From: CAZSCF01 sp964636505
GTDB taxonomy: Bacteria; Patescibacteriota; Minisyncoccia; Moranbacterales; UBA2206
Assembly: GCA_964636505.1 (NCBI GenBank)
Contig: CAZWRY010000004.1
Coordinates: forward strand, 3,450-67,449
Reading direction: 5' to 3'
Length of the DNA stretch: 64,000 nt
Shown: positions 7,491 through 15,982 of the stretch, piece after piece
Numbering within the stretch: position 1 is the stretch's first letter
Layout of the letters: every line of letters begins with the position of its first letter
Position numbers and translations under genes: made by a program
Notes under the pieces: model-generated
Database searches by the model: none
What the model was told of the DNA's origin: nothing
Seen by the model: only the letters and a program-made list of their open reading frames with translations

Positions 7491-8834
7491 TTAATAATCT
7501 TTGAGTTTTTTGACTGAAACATGCTCTCTAATTCTCTCCAAAGCCTTGGCTTCAATTTGGCGAATGCGTTCTCGCGTCACGCCAAACTCTTGACCAACTT
7601 CTTCCAATGTGTGCACTACTCCATCTTCAAGGCCAAATCTAATTTTCAAAATCTTTTGTTCTCTGGGCGTGAGAGTATCCAAAATTTCACCAATGTGATC
7701 TTTGAGTAATTTCCGAGAGGCCGATTGATTTGGCATGATAGTTTCAGTGTCTTCAATAAAATCTCCGAGCACACTATCCTCCTCACTGTCACCGACAGAT
7801 GTTTCCAGGGAAACTGTTTCTTGAGAAATTTTCATAATGTGTCTCACCTTTTCAACTTCAATCCCCATTTCCACCGCGATTTCTTCCGGTAAGGGTTCCC
7901 GCCCCAAATCCTGCACCAAACGTCTGGTTACCTGAGTAAACTTATTTATCGTTTCTACCATATGCACCGGAATACGAATAGTTCTGGACTGATCGGCCAG
8001 AGCCCTTGTGATGGCTTGGCGAATCCACCAAGTAGCATAGGTTGAAAACTTATAGCCTTTGCGATAATCAAATTTTTCCACTGCACGAAACAAACCAATA
8101 TTACCCTCTTGAATCAAATCCAGCAAAGACAGGTTATGCGAACGTCCGACATATTTTTTGGCAATGCTCACCACCAAACGCAAGTTGGCTTCGGTCAATT
8201 TTTGTTTGGCTTGTAAGTCTCCTTTTTCAATTCTCTTGGCTAAAGATACTTCTTCTTCAGATTTCAAGAGATCCACTCTTCCGATTTCTCGGAGATACAT
8301 TTGCACCAAATCAGAAGAAGCTTCTTCAATATCGCCAATCAAATCCTTTTTCTTTTTCTTGCCGGACTTTATTGAATCCATCTCTTCTCCAATCTTGTCC
8401 GTTTCCATTTTCAACATATCATCCGAACTCAAAACATTAATGCCAGTTTTTTCCATTCTTTCATAGAACTCTTCCAGCTTGTCTATGTTTTCTTCCGCAT
8501 TCGGAATAGCATGCAAAATTTCATCTTCAGTAATAAAGCCTCTTTGTCTCCCGCGTACAATCAAATCTTCCAATAAATTCATTCTTTTCTTCTCGGACGC
8601 TTCTTTCTCTTCGGCTGTTTTGCGGACAACTTTTTTGATTTTTTTGATTGCTTTGGATTTCTTTTTATCCTTTTTTGGCTTAATTTTTTTGTGAATTTTT
8701 TTAGCTAGCTTTTTTTTCTCGGCCGGCTTTTTCTTGATTCTCTTGGACACCTTTTTCTTTACCGGTTTTTTTATCGCCTTTTTAGCCATTTTCTTGGCCC
8801 TTTTAAGCCTTTTTTTCTTTATTTTTTTAACCAT
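7491..8834 (-). CDS. rpoD: RNA polymerase primary sigma factor (sigma-70) with Lys-rich N-terminal tail
   Basis: Housekeeping sigma factor. ATG 8834 was chosen over a TTG five codons upstream. Region 1.2 (DLVQMYLREIGRVDLL) and region 2 (LRLVVSIAKKYVGRS, then LLDLIQEGNIGLFRAVEKFD, then FSTYATWWIRQAI) are intact. Region 3 follows, then region 4 with its helix-turn-helix (VTRERIRQIEAKALERI). The first about 80 residues are almost all Lys with some Ile/Val/Ala/Arg, like a histone-H1 tail, and precede a region 1.1-like segment. The gene follows dnaG by 24 bp, the usual dnaG-rpoD pair, and ends at a good terminator. No clear Shine-Dalgarno site is present. Confidence 0.97.
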   Translation of the reverse strand: MVKKIKKKRLKRAKKMAKKAIKKPVKKKVSKRIKKKPAEKKKLAKKIHKKIKPKKDKKKSKAIKKIKKVVRKTAEEKEASEKKRMNLLEDLIVRGRQRGFITEDEILHAIPNAEENIDKLEEFYERMEKTGINVLSSDDMLKMETDKIGEEMDSIKSGKKKKKDLIGDIEEASSDLVQMYLREIGRVDLLKSEEEVSLAKRIEKGDLQAKQKLTEANLRLVVSIAKKYVGRSHNLSLLDLIQEGNIGLFRAVEKFDYRKGYKFSTYATWWIRQAITRALADQSRTIRIPVHMVETINKFTQVTRRLVQDLGREPLPEEIAVEMGIEVEKVRHIMKISQETVSLETSVGDSEEDSVLGDFIEDTETIMPNQSASRKLLKDHIGEILDTLTPREQKILKIRFGLEDGVVHTLEEVGQEFGVTRERIRQIEAKALERIREHVSVKKLKDY

Positions 8835-8858
8835 TTTTTTAATAAACAAAATTTAAAT

Positions 8859-10673
8859 CTATTCTTTATTTTTCTCATTGATTTCTCCAAGAATTCGGCT
8901 GGCTTCTTGGCACAAAAACGTCACTGCTTCCCTGTCTTTTCTTTCCTCCGCTAATTTCAGATCATGTTGGATTTTTTCCAACTCTGCTTTCTTGTTTTCT
9001 TTTTTGATTTCTTCCAGAATTTTCACAAATTCCTTTTCCGGATTATCCACCATGATTTCTTCAATATTATTATTCAAGTCAAACCGATATTTTTTTTCAA
9101 AAAATATTTTCTCTACTTTTTTTTTGTTTTCCTCTTGGCTGATGCTGGAAAGAAGATTATCTAAATTAAAACCGAGCTTCTCCCCGTTTTCAAGCATAAA
9201 TTTTAACAAGGCCTCTTTTTGAAAAACAGGATTTTCTTTTTCCTCGTTAAAAGCTTTCTTCCAAACATTTTTATAAACCAACATAAGCCCAATAATTTCT
9301 TGGACTAGAGTTTCTTTCTTGGTTTTAGGAGAAAAAGTCTCCTCGCTTTTCACGCTTCCCCCTGAAGTGTTCGTTGTTGTACTCTTAATATTAGCTTTTT
9401 TGAGCATATCCGTCAATATACCTTCTTTCACTTCTACAACTTCTGCTAGCTTCTTTAGCCAATGACTTTTGGTTATTTCATTGGTCAAATTCCCAATCAT
9501 TTCCAGAATTTCATCAGTAATTTTATTTTTCCCTTCAACTTCTTTTTTGTTATGCTTGGTTAGATTCTTTTGAAAAAAATATTCCATAGCTTCTGTTGCA
9601 CTTTCAATGGATTTTTTCATCGCTTCTGGATTATTTTTGGCCAGTTCTGCTACATCTTTTCCGGACGGCAGTTCAACTACTCGAGCTTGAACATCTTTTT
9701 CAAAACAGAGTTTCATGCTTTTTTTAGTCGCGGCTTCACCAGCATTATCCATGTCAAAACACATTTCAACTTTATTAGTGTATCTTTTGATAACGCCCAA
9801 ATGATCACTCGTCAGGGCTGTTCCAGAAACAGCTACTACATTTTTGAAACCTGCTTGATTGGCCGCCAAAACATCCAGATTACCTTCTACCAAAAGAACT
9901 TCATTTTTCTGTTTAATCTCACTTTTAGCTTTATCGATACCATAAAGAACCTTGCTTTTATGATAAACTTCCGTTTCCGGAGTATTAATATATTTGGCTT
10001 GTGATTCATCTTGTCCAGGAGTCACTCTGGCACTAAAACCGACTATCTTCCCATTTGTATCAGCCACCGGAAACATAATTCTTTCCCTGAACCTGTCATA
10101 AAATCCCGATCCGCCTTTCTTTTTTTCTGACTTGACCAAAAGCCCAGCTCTTTCTATTTCTGGAACACCGTATCCTCGACTTGTTAAAAATTTCAAAATG
10201 TTCTCCCAGCCTTTGGGAGCATAACCCAAGCGAAATTCTCGAATCGTTTCATCTTTTAATCCTCTATCTCGTAAATAGTTCAGAATTTTGACTTTGCCTG
10301 GACCTTCCCAAAGCTGATATTCATAAAATTTGGTAGTAATTTCCAAAATCTCAAAAATTCTGTTTTTGTTAACTTCTGATTTTCCATCATATTTTTTTAA
10401 TTCAACTCCGGCCTTATCCGCCAAAAGCTTCAGAGCCTCTCTGAATTCCAGTCCTTCCATTTCCATTACAAAACCGAAAATGTCCCCTCCTTTTTGGCAG
10501 CCAAAGCAATGCCAAATCTGTTTTTCTTCACTTACCATAAAAGATGGGCTTTTTTCATTATGAAAAGGACAACGAGCTTTGAAGTTGGTGCCCGCCTTGT
10601 CTAAACGGATATATTCGCCCAAAACATCGACTATATTAAGCCTATTTTTGATTTCCTCGACATCAGAATTCAT
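8859..10673 (-). CDS. dnaG: DNA primase
   Basis: Makes RNA primers at the replication fork. The CHC2 zinc finger is at the N-terminus (C35, H38, C56, C59: CPFHNEKSPSF ... WHCFGCQKGGD). The primase core follows, then a Toprim fold with the acidic motif LLVEGNLDV (about 262) and CFDMDNAGEAA. The C-terminal about 200 residues are the DnaB-interaction/helical part and are poorly conserved. Length (604) is normal. It is the first gene of the dnaG-rpoD unit, with a short AT-rich leader upstream containing repeated TATA-like stretches (10680-10715). Confidence 0.97.
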   Translation of the reverse strand: MNSDVEEIKNRLNIVDVLGEYIRLDKAGTNFKARCPFHNEKSPSFMVSEEKQIWHCFGCQKGGDIFGFVMEMEGLEFREALKLLADKAGVELKKYDGKSEVNKNRIFEILEITTKFYEYQLWEGPGKVKILNYLRDRGLKDETIREFRLGYAPKGWENILKFLTSRGYGVPEIERAGLLVKSEKKKGGSGFYDRFRERIMFPVADTNGKIVGFSARVTPGQDESQAKYINTPETEVYHKSKVLYGIDKAKSEIKQKNEVLLVEGNLDVLAANQAGFKNVVAVSGTALTSDHLGVIKRYTNKVEMCFDMDNAGEAATKKSMKLCFEKDVQARVVELPSGKDVAELAKNNPEAMKKSIESATEAMEYFFQKNLTKHNKKEVEGKNKITDEILEMIGNLTNEITKSHWLKKLAEVVEVKEGILTDMLKKANIKSTTTNTSGGSVKSEETFSPKTKKETLVQEIIGLMLVYKNVWKKAFNEEKENPVFQKEALLKFMLENGEKLGFNLDNLLSSISQEENKKKVEKIFFEKKYRFDLNNNIEEIMVDNPEKEFVKILEEIKKENKKAELEKIQHDLKLAEERKDREAVTFLCQEASRILGEINEKNKE

Positions 10674-10722
10674 AGTTTATTAGTATAAAATAGAGTATAT
10701 ATACTATATTATAATATTTGGC

Positions 10723-11298
10723 CTAAAGCAAAGATTTTTTGGTTCCCCTCATTTCTCTGATTATATCCTTGTAATCAGGTATGGTTTTAGCCACCAAACT
10801 CCAAAATTTCTGAGAATGATTAAATTCTCCCAGATGACAAAGCTCATGTACGATAATATAGTTCGCAATTCTTTCCGGAAGCAGCGCAATTTTGTAATTG
10901 AAGTTTAAATTGCCTTTTCTGGAACAGCTCCCCCATCTGGTTTTTTGATTACGGATGCTGATTCGCTTAAAATCAAAATCATAGAAACGATTAAAGTATT
11001 CGATTTTTTCACTAGCCAATTTTCTGGCAACTTCTTTGTATTTTTGTAATTCTCTTTTAGATCCTTGAGAAAAATATTGATTGCCGTGTTTTTTGAAATA
11101 GTTTAGCTTGCCCAAAATCCACTTGGCTTTTTCTTGAATAACTCTTTCGGCTGAACTTTCGCCAAAAAACAAAGAATTCGGCAATACGATTGTCACATTG
11201 CCATCGCAATTTATCGTAAGCCGCATTCTCCTGGCTCTGCGACTTCTGCGCAAAATATAGGCTATTTTTCCGCTAGTAGTTTCAATTTCTTTTTGCAT
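10723..11298 (-). CDS. YgjP/DUF45-type metallopeptidase
   Basis: 191 residues with the zinc motif VHELCHLGEFNHSQKFW (HExxH at about 149-153, then a downstream His). The preceding QKTRWGSCSRKGNLNFNYKI is diagnostic of the YgjP/DUF45 (M48-related) family. No signal peptide, so a cytoplasmic enzyme. The substrate is unknown. It is often found near restriction or housekeeping genes. It stands alone here between two small units. Confidence 0.88.
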   Translation of the reverse strand: MQKEIETTSGKIAYILRRSRRARRMRLTINCDGNVTIVLPNSLFFGESSAERVIQEKAKWILGKLNYFKKHGNQYFSQGSKRELQKYKEVARKLASEKIEYFNRFYDFDFKRISIRNQKTRWGSCSRKGNLNFNYKIALLPERIANYIIVHELCHLGEFNHSQKFWSLVAKTIPDYKDIIREMRGTKKSLL

Positions 11299-11360
11299 GT
11301 ATCCATTTTACCGTATAGACAAAAAAACCGCCAAATCTGACGGTTCAAATCTTAAAAAGT

Positions 11361-11648
11361 TTAGTTTTGGCCGGCAATCTTAGCCCTAGCCTGACTCAAT
11401 CTCTTTTGCACCTCTTCTTCTTTGGCAAAAAGAATGCTATTTTCAGCCAGTTTCCCTTTTTTGGCAATTTCTTCATCCGTCATGCCTTTTTCTTCCTTCA
11501 TTCTGGCAACTTCGTCTTCGGTAAAAGTTACCTTGGGGTACTGATATCTTTCCAAATTAGGATTTAATATAACTGGTTTTTTTTCAACCGGCTTTTTCTT
11601 TTCACTGACTTTTTCATCGGTCTTTTTGAAGAATTCAAACATACCCAT
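11361..11648 (-). CDS. Small charged hypothetical protein
   Basis: 95 residues (or 93 if starting at the second Met). The N-terminus is Lys-rich (FFKKTDEKVSEKKKPVEKKP). The C-terminal helix is predicted to be coiled (VTFTEDEVARMKEEKGMTDEE). No cysteine, membrane segment or known motif is seen. It lies between the YgjP-like gene and tRNA-Ser. Codon use looks like its neighbours, so it is probably real. Function not recognised. Confidence 0.6.
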   Translation of the reverse strand: MGMFEFFKKTDEKVSEKKKPVEKKPVILNPNLERYQYPKVTFTEDEVARMKEEKGMTDEEIAKKGKLAENSILFAKEEEVQKRLSQARAKIAGQN

Positions 11649-11723
11649 ATTCCTAAGTTTACTTATTTATATTTTAATTATACAATCTCTTTAAAAATTC
11701 TACAATTTTATTCCTTTATAGCT

Positions 11724-11813
11724 TGGCGGAAGCGGAGAGATTCGAACTCTCGATGCCTGTTAAGACATGCCACCTTTCCAAGGTGGTGCACTCGACCACT
11801 ATGCGACGCTTCC
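11724..11813 (-). tRNA. tRNA-Ser(GGA)
   Basis: 90-nt minus-strand tRNA with acceptor GGAAGCG/CGCTTCC, anticodon GGA in CTTGGAAAGG, the long variable arm expected for Ser, and a T arm with TTCGAAT. The 3' CCA is encoded, unlike tRNA-Asn and tRNA-Gly in this window. Confidence 0.97.
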
Positions 11814-11856
11814 AAGTTTTTATGCCTTACTAAGTTTAAGGCAAATGGTCATATTG

Positions 11857-12960
11857 TCAATTCTTTAGATCATCCAGCGGCGTGGCTTCTACTTTCTCAA
11901 TAATTTCTCGCATCATTTTCACCGTTTCTACCGGATATTTACCATTAGCCGATTCTCCAGAAAGCATCACAGCATCTGCCCGATCAATCACAGCATTAGA
12001 AACATCAGAAACCTCTGCTCGGGTTGGGATTGGATTTTCAATCATAGATTCTAGCATCTGAGTCGCTACGATTACCGGTTTATTTTTTTCTTGGCATTTA
12101 GTAACAATTTCTTTTTGATAAATGATTACTTCGCTCTGCGGAAGTTCAATGCCGAGATCTCCTCGGGCCACCATGACCATATCTGAAGCATCAATAATTT
12201 CATCAATATTTTTCATCGCTTCTTTCCTTTCAACTTTGGGAATGATTTTAGCCAAAACATTTTTGTTTGGAGAAAACTCCTCTATTTTTTCACGCAAATC
12301 CTGCAAATCTGTGGCATCCTTCACAAAAGACATAGCTACAAAGTCCACGCCCTTACTCAGAGCAAATTGCAAATCAGTCAAATCTTTTTTTGTTAGAGCA
12401 TTAAGATTAATATCCGAATCCGGCAAATTAACGCCTTTATGATTTTTAATCACTCCGCCACTCAAAACTTCAGTCAGCAAGACCCCATTATTTTTTTCTC
12501 GCACAACCAATTTTTTACTGCCATCTTCAATCAGAATTTCATCCCCAACTTTCATATCATTCGTGATACCTTCTTTATCCAAAAGAAGTTTTTTGTTATT
12601 TTGAGTTTGGTCATTAGAAATTGCCTGCCCGCTTACACGGAACGCGGCCAGGGGAAATTGGAAATCAGGCGCTACTTTAATGTCACTCACCAAAATAAAC
12701 TCACCTTTTTTAATTTCTATATCCGATTGAACCAGAGTTCTGATACGGGGTCCTTGCAAATCAGCGATAACATCAATTTTTTTGCCAATCTCTCCTGATA
12801 TTTTTCTTATTAAGTCAATAATTCGGCCATGCCAAGCATGTTCATTGTGAGAAAAATTAAGCCGAGCCATGTTCATGCCTTCTTCCATAAGCTGACGCAA
12901 AATTTCTTCCGATTCGGAAGCTGGTCCAATGGTAGCTACGATTTTGGTACGTTTCATCAT
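11857..12960 (-). CDS. pyk: Pyruvate kinase lacking the C-terminal domain
   Basis: Last ATP-forming step of glycolysis (PEP + ADP to pyruvate + ATP). Conserved segments are present: TKIVATIGPASES, MNMARLNFSHN, the B domain, FVAMSFVKDATD, MVMVARGDLGIELP, ATQMLESMIENPIPTRAEV and DAVMLSGESANGKYPVE. The chain stops at 367 residues, about 100 short, so the PK_C domain that usually holds allosteric sites is absent. The B domain contains an inserted-looking stretch (FQFPLAAFRVSGQAISNDQ) encoded by a repeat/palindrome at 12606-12664. Two adjacent ATGs (12960 and 12957) are equally possible starts. The neighbours are unrelated. Confidence 0.93.
   Translation of the reverse strand: MMKRTKIVATIGPASESEEILRQLMEEGMNMARLNFSHNEHAWHGRIIDLIRKISGEIGKKIDVIADLQGPRIRTLVQSDIEIKKGEFILVSDIKVAPDFQFPLAAFRVSGQAISNDQTQNNKKLLLDKEGITNDMKVGDEILIEDGSKKLVVREKNNGVLLTEVLSGGVIKNHKGVNLPDSDINLNALTKKDLTDLQFALSKGVDFVAMSFVKDATDLQDLREKIEEFSPNKNVLAKIIPKVERKEAMKNIDEIIDASDMVMVARGDLGIELPQSEVIIYQKEIVTKCQEKNKPVIVATQMLESMIENPIPTRAEVSDVSNAVIDRADAVMLSGESANGKYPVETVKMMREIIEKVEATPLDDLKN
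12606..12664. repeat. Intragenic repeat-palindrome element in pyk
   Basis: A tttggtcattagaaattg unit is followed by an inverted repeat CCTGCCCGC (12624-12632)/GCGGCCAGG (12644-12652), then ggaaattggaaa. The same parts occur in femX (17690-17782) and, as tandem TTGGAAA plus palindrome, in tsaE. The reading frame of pyk is kept. Confidence 0.6.
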
Positions 12961-13008
12961 ATACTTTAATCAATTATTTGTTTAAACTCCTATACTCATA
13001 ATAACTGA

Positions 13009-13040
13009 AAAACAGGTAGCCGTAAAAGGCCGCCTGTTTT
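13009..13040 (-). terminator. Terminator after DUF4870-like gene
   Basis: Stem AAAACAGG/CCTGTTTT with an inner GCC/GGC. It lies directly downstream of the minus-strand gene ending at 13056. Confidence 0.75.
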
Positions 13041-13055
13041 CTATTGAAAAGATGT

Positions 13056-13433
13056 CTATTTTATAATTTGAAATCCGCCAATCAAAGGTAATTTTTTCAT
13101 TTCACCCTTGGCGCCATGAATAATTCCCATAACAGCAAAGATAATGAGCATCAGCGAACCAAAAGGCAGGATAATAAACCAACCTAAAACAGGAATAATA
13201 GATCCGACAATGTTCACGGCAATGGCAGCTAAGAGTAAATTTAATTGCTGGTTGGCATGAAATTTGGCAAAAGGACTGTTTTTGGCATCCGATACCAATG
13301 GGATGAAGAATAAAATCGGAATAATATATCCGATAATCGCCATCAGTTTATTTTTTTCAGCATCGGATGAGCTGGCTGTTTGAGCAACCGGCTGTTGTTG
13401 CGATTGTTGTTCTTGTTGATTTTGGTTTTCCAT
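13056..13433 (-). CDS. Small membrane protein, DUF4870/Tic20-like
   Basis: 125 residues. The first about 25 are Gln-rich (NQNQQEQQSQQQPVAQ). Three hydrophobic segments follow: LMAIIGYIIPILFFIP, LLLAAIAVNIVGSIIPVLGW and LMLIIFAVMGIIHGAKGE. FAKFHANQQLNLLL between them is typical of DUF4870 proteins, small integral membrane proteins of unknown role common in CPR genomes. It is a single-gene unit with its own terminator. Confidence 0.72.
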   Translation of the reverse strand: MENQNQQEQQSQQQPVAQTASSSDAEKNKLMAIIGYIIPILFFIPLVSDAKNSPFAKFHANQQLNLLLAAIAVNIVGSIIPVLGWFIILPFGSLMLIIFAVMGIIHGAKGEMKKLPLIGGFQIIK

Positions 13434-13530
13434 TTATCCTGTTAAATAAGATTTGAATCTCTTTGCGTAAGAGATGCAAATTTATTTGTAATTAATTATT
13501 ATTTCCCCTTAATTTAAAATTTATTTTTTA

Positions 13531-13929
13531 TTATTTAAAACTTTTGATCTCATCCAGTATCTCCTCCGGAATCGGATTTCTTTTGGGGCTTACTCCCGGA
13601 TATTTCCAGACACTTATTATTTTAAACTGTTTTTGATTATTTAACAAATTTTTTTTATTTTGATTATTTTTGAGTTTCAAATTTTGAGTTCCGTGAATTT
13701 GGTACATTGCCCAAATTTCGCTAGACCAAGCCTTTTTTCCATTTTTGGTATTTGTTGAAGGTGGCTGCATAACTGCAATGGTATTTTCCACAATGCCCTC
13801 TTCAATTCGCTGCGGGTTTTTAATGACGCGCGTCACCCTTTGCTGGCTCAAACCATAGAATTTCATCTTCATCAAAGAATGCTGCGTCCAATAATATTTG
13901 TCGGTTTTTTTGGAAATTTTAAACTGCAT
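13531..13929 (-). CDS. Hypothetical protein, DUF4258-like
   Basis: 132 residues starting MQFKISKKTDKYYWTQHSLMK. The N-terminal pattern (TQHSLMKMKFYGLSQQRVTRVIKNPQRI) resembles DUF4258/BrnT-like small proteins. The end (SVWKYPGVSPKRNPIPEEIL) is a pattern common to Parcubacteria homologues. A Lys/Asn-rich low-complexity stretch (NLKLKNNQNKKNLLNNQK) in the middle looks inserted. It lies 7 bp downstream of the htpX stop, so probably in the lemA-htpX unit. A toxin role is possible from the DUF4258 resemblance, but no antitoxin is seen. Confidence 0.55.
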   Translation of the reverse strand: MQFKISKKTDKYYWTQHSLMKMKFYGLSQQRVTRVIKNPQRIEEGIVENTIAVMQPPSTNTKNGKKAWSSEIWAMYQIHGTQNLKLKNNQNKKNLLNNQKQFKIISVWKYPGVSPKRNPIPEEILDEIKSFK

Positions 13930-13936
13930 AATCTAT

Positions 13937-14836
13937 TTATTTTATGTCCATTCCGCGCAGAGCCTTAACTCTATCTTCAATTGGTGGGTGGGTTTGAAAA
14001 AGAGAAGCAATTTTTTTGCCCTTAAAAGGATTAGCGATGTAAAGATGGGCAGTAGCGCGATTGGCAACTTCCAATTTTTCCGGATCAGCCGAAATTTTTT
14101 CCAAAGCTCGCGCCAAACCTTCCGGATATCTTGTGAGTAAAGCCCCATCCGCATCAGCCAAAAACTCACGTTTACGTGAAATAGCCATTTGAATAAGCAT
14201 CGCTGCAATCGGCGCTAAGATTGAAAGAACTAGTGCAATAACTATCATGATAACTTGAACTTGGTTATTTTCGCTCTCGCTGCCCTTGCGGCCACCACCC
14301 CAAAATGTCCAGCTGCGAAACCAATCAGCGAGAAGCGCAATAAAACCAACCAGCACAACCACCACTGTGGAAAGCAAAATATCGCGATTACCAATGTGCG
14401 AAAGTTCATGCGCAATCACGCCTTCCAGTTCTGCTTTTTCCAATTTTTGAATAATGCCTGTTGTAAGACAAATGACTCCATGCTTGGGATCGCGACCAGT
14501 TGCAAAAGCATTGGGCGCACTGTCTTCAATAATATATATTTTCGGCACCGGAAGCCCAGCAGTGATACAAAGATTTTCCACAATATGATATATCTCTCTT
14601 TCCTCATCATGCGTAACTTCTTTGGCTTTGCTCATGGCGAGCACAATTTTGTCGCTCCACCAATAGGAACCGAGGCTCATGAGAATAGAAAAAATTACGC
14701 AGCCATAGAGGATAGCGCTGTTATTCATGGCTCCAGCAAAAACATAGCCAACTCCAATCACAAAAACCAAAAAGCCTGTGATATATATCCAGGTTAAACG
14801 CTTATTTTTATCCGCTTGATTATAGAGTGTTGTCAT
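13937..14836 (-). CDS. htpX: HtpX membrane zinc protease
   Basis: Integral-membrane M48 protease for membrane-protein quality control. Two N-terminal TM segments come first, then the zinc motif GVIAHELSHIGNRD (HExxH about 140-144). Another TM pair follows, then REFLADADGALLTRYPEGLARAL, whose Glu is the third zinc ligand, and TAHLYIANPF. Length 299 is normal. It starts 1 bp after lemA stops, so the two are coupled. lemA-htpX pairing is common. Confidence 0.95.
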   Translation of the reverse strand: MTTLYNQADKNKRLTWIYITGFLVFVIGVGYVFAGAMNNSAILYGCVIFSILMSLGSYWWSDKIVLAMSKAKEVTHDEEREIYHIVENLCITAGLPVPKIYIIEDSAPNAFATGRDPKHGVICLTTGIIQKLEKAELEGVIAHELSHIGNRDILLSTVVVVLVGFIALLADWFRSWTFWGGGRKGSESENNQVQVIMIVIALVLSILAPIAAMLIQMAISRKREFLADADGALLTRYPEGLARALEKISADPEKLEVANRATAHLYIANPFKGKKIASLFQTHPPIEDRVKALRGMDIK

Positions 14837-14837
14837 T

Positions 14838-15407
14838 TTAAAATTCTACTTTAACAACTTCTTTTTCCTCTCCCTTAGCTTCAAAGAATTCTCGCTTAGT
14901 AAAATTCAGCATGCCGGCAAAAATATTGGTCGGGAAAACCTGGATTTTAGTATTAAATTCCATAACATTGCCGTTATAGAATCTGCGAGCAGCTTGAATT
15001 TTATCTTCAGTGTCAGTCAGTTCTCTTTGGAGTTCCAAAAAATTTTGATTGGCTTTTAAGTCCGGATAGCTTTCGGCTACTGCAAACAAACTTTTGAGCG
15101 CTCCGGAAAGCATATTTTCTGCCTCAACCTTGTCTGCGCCTGCGTTAGCTCCCATTGCCTTTGTTCTGGCTTCGGTTACTTTTTCAAAAACTTCCTTTTC
15201 ATGAGCCGCATAGCCCTTGACGGTACTAATCAAATTGGGAATTAAATCATATCTTCTTTTAAGTTGCACATCAATATCACTCCAAGCCTCATCCACTCTA
15301 TTTTTTAGCCTTATTAAGCCATTGTAAATGGCAATAACCCAAATTGCCAGCACGACTACAACAATGATTAAAATTAATCCTATACCCATTTTTTTACGCA
15401 TAAACAA
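14838..15407 (-). CDS. lemA: LemA family protein
   Basis: Single N-terminal TM (IGLILIIVVVVLAIWVIAIYN) followed by an all-helical LemA domain (RVDEAWSDIDVQLKRRYDLI, PNLISTVKGYAAHEKEVFE). The outside-facing domain is of unknown biochemical role. It is the first gene of lemA-htpX. The ORF opens with MFMRKKMG, so the start may be at 15407 or two codons later. Confidence 0.93.
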   Translation of the reverse strand: MFMRKKMGIGLILIIVVVVLAIWVIAIYNGLIRLKNRVDEAWSDIDVQLKRRYDLIPNLISTVKGYAAHEKEVFEKVTEARTKAMGANAGADKVEAENMLSGALKSLFAVAESYPDLKANQNFLELQRELTDTEDKIQAARRFYNGNVMEFNTKIQVFPTNIFAGMLNFTKREFFEAKGEEKEVVKVEF

Positions 15408-15541
15408 CTTCCCTATAGCTTTTATGCTTTTAAAATTATTAACTTAGTATAATTATACCATCCTGTCAGAATTTTTTCCACTTATTTTTTTCGCTAAATT
15501 GTGCTATTATTTAGAAAACATTAAAAAATTAAAATAAATTT

Positions 15542-15982
15542 ATGTCAAACTTATCACCTTATTATGTTTTTATTCTTCCGGCTGTCGTCGGAGTAATTAT
15601 TCAATTCACCAAATTTTGCCTCTATTGCCTGAAACATGGTTGGAATTTCAGATATATTATGACTCACGGACATATGCCTTCAGCCCACACCGGTTTTGCT
15701 ATTTCTCTCATAACTTCAGTTGGTTACTTTGAAGGTGTACATTCCGGAGCTTTTGCCGTCGCTGTGGCTTTCGCTATCATTATTATTGATGACGCCGCCC
15801 GTTTGCGCATGTATTTGGGAGATCAGGGCCGTTATTTAAATATGCTGATTGAACAACTGGAAATTGATAAAACAAAATTCCCACGCCTTAAGGAAAGAGT
15901 GGGACACAGAGTAAGCGAAGTAATTGTCGGCGGGATTTATGGATTCTTTTTGACTATGCTTCTGATAAAAGTTCTCGTATAA
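15542..15982 (+). CDS. DUF212 (divergent PAP2/YuiD) membrane protein
   Basis: 146 residues with about four TM segments. The signature GHMPSAHTGFAISLITSVGY matches the GxMPSSH motif of the divergent PAP2 (DUF212) family. IIDDAARLRMYLGDQGRYLN and KERVGHRVSEVIVGG complete the family pattern. It may act on isoprenoid or lipid phosphates by analogy to PAP2, but activity is unproven. Its last 29 bp overlap the 3' end of the convergent murE. Confidence 0.88.
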   Translation: MSNLSPYYVFILPAVVGVIIQFTKFCLYCLKHGWNFRYIMTHGHMPSAHTGFAISLITSVGYFEGVHSGAFAVAVAFAIIIIDDAARLRMYLGDQGRYLNMLIEQLEIDKTKFPRLKERVGHRVSEVIVGGIYGFFLTMLLIKVLV

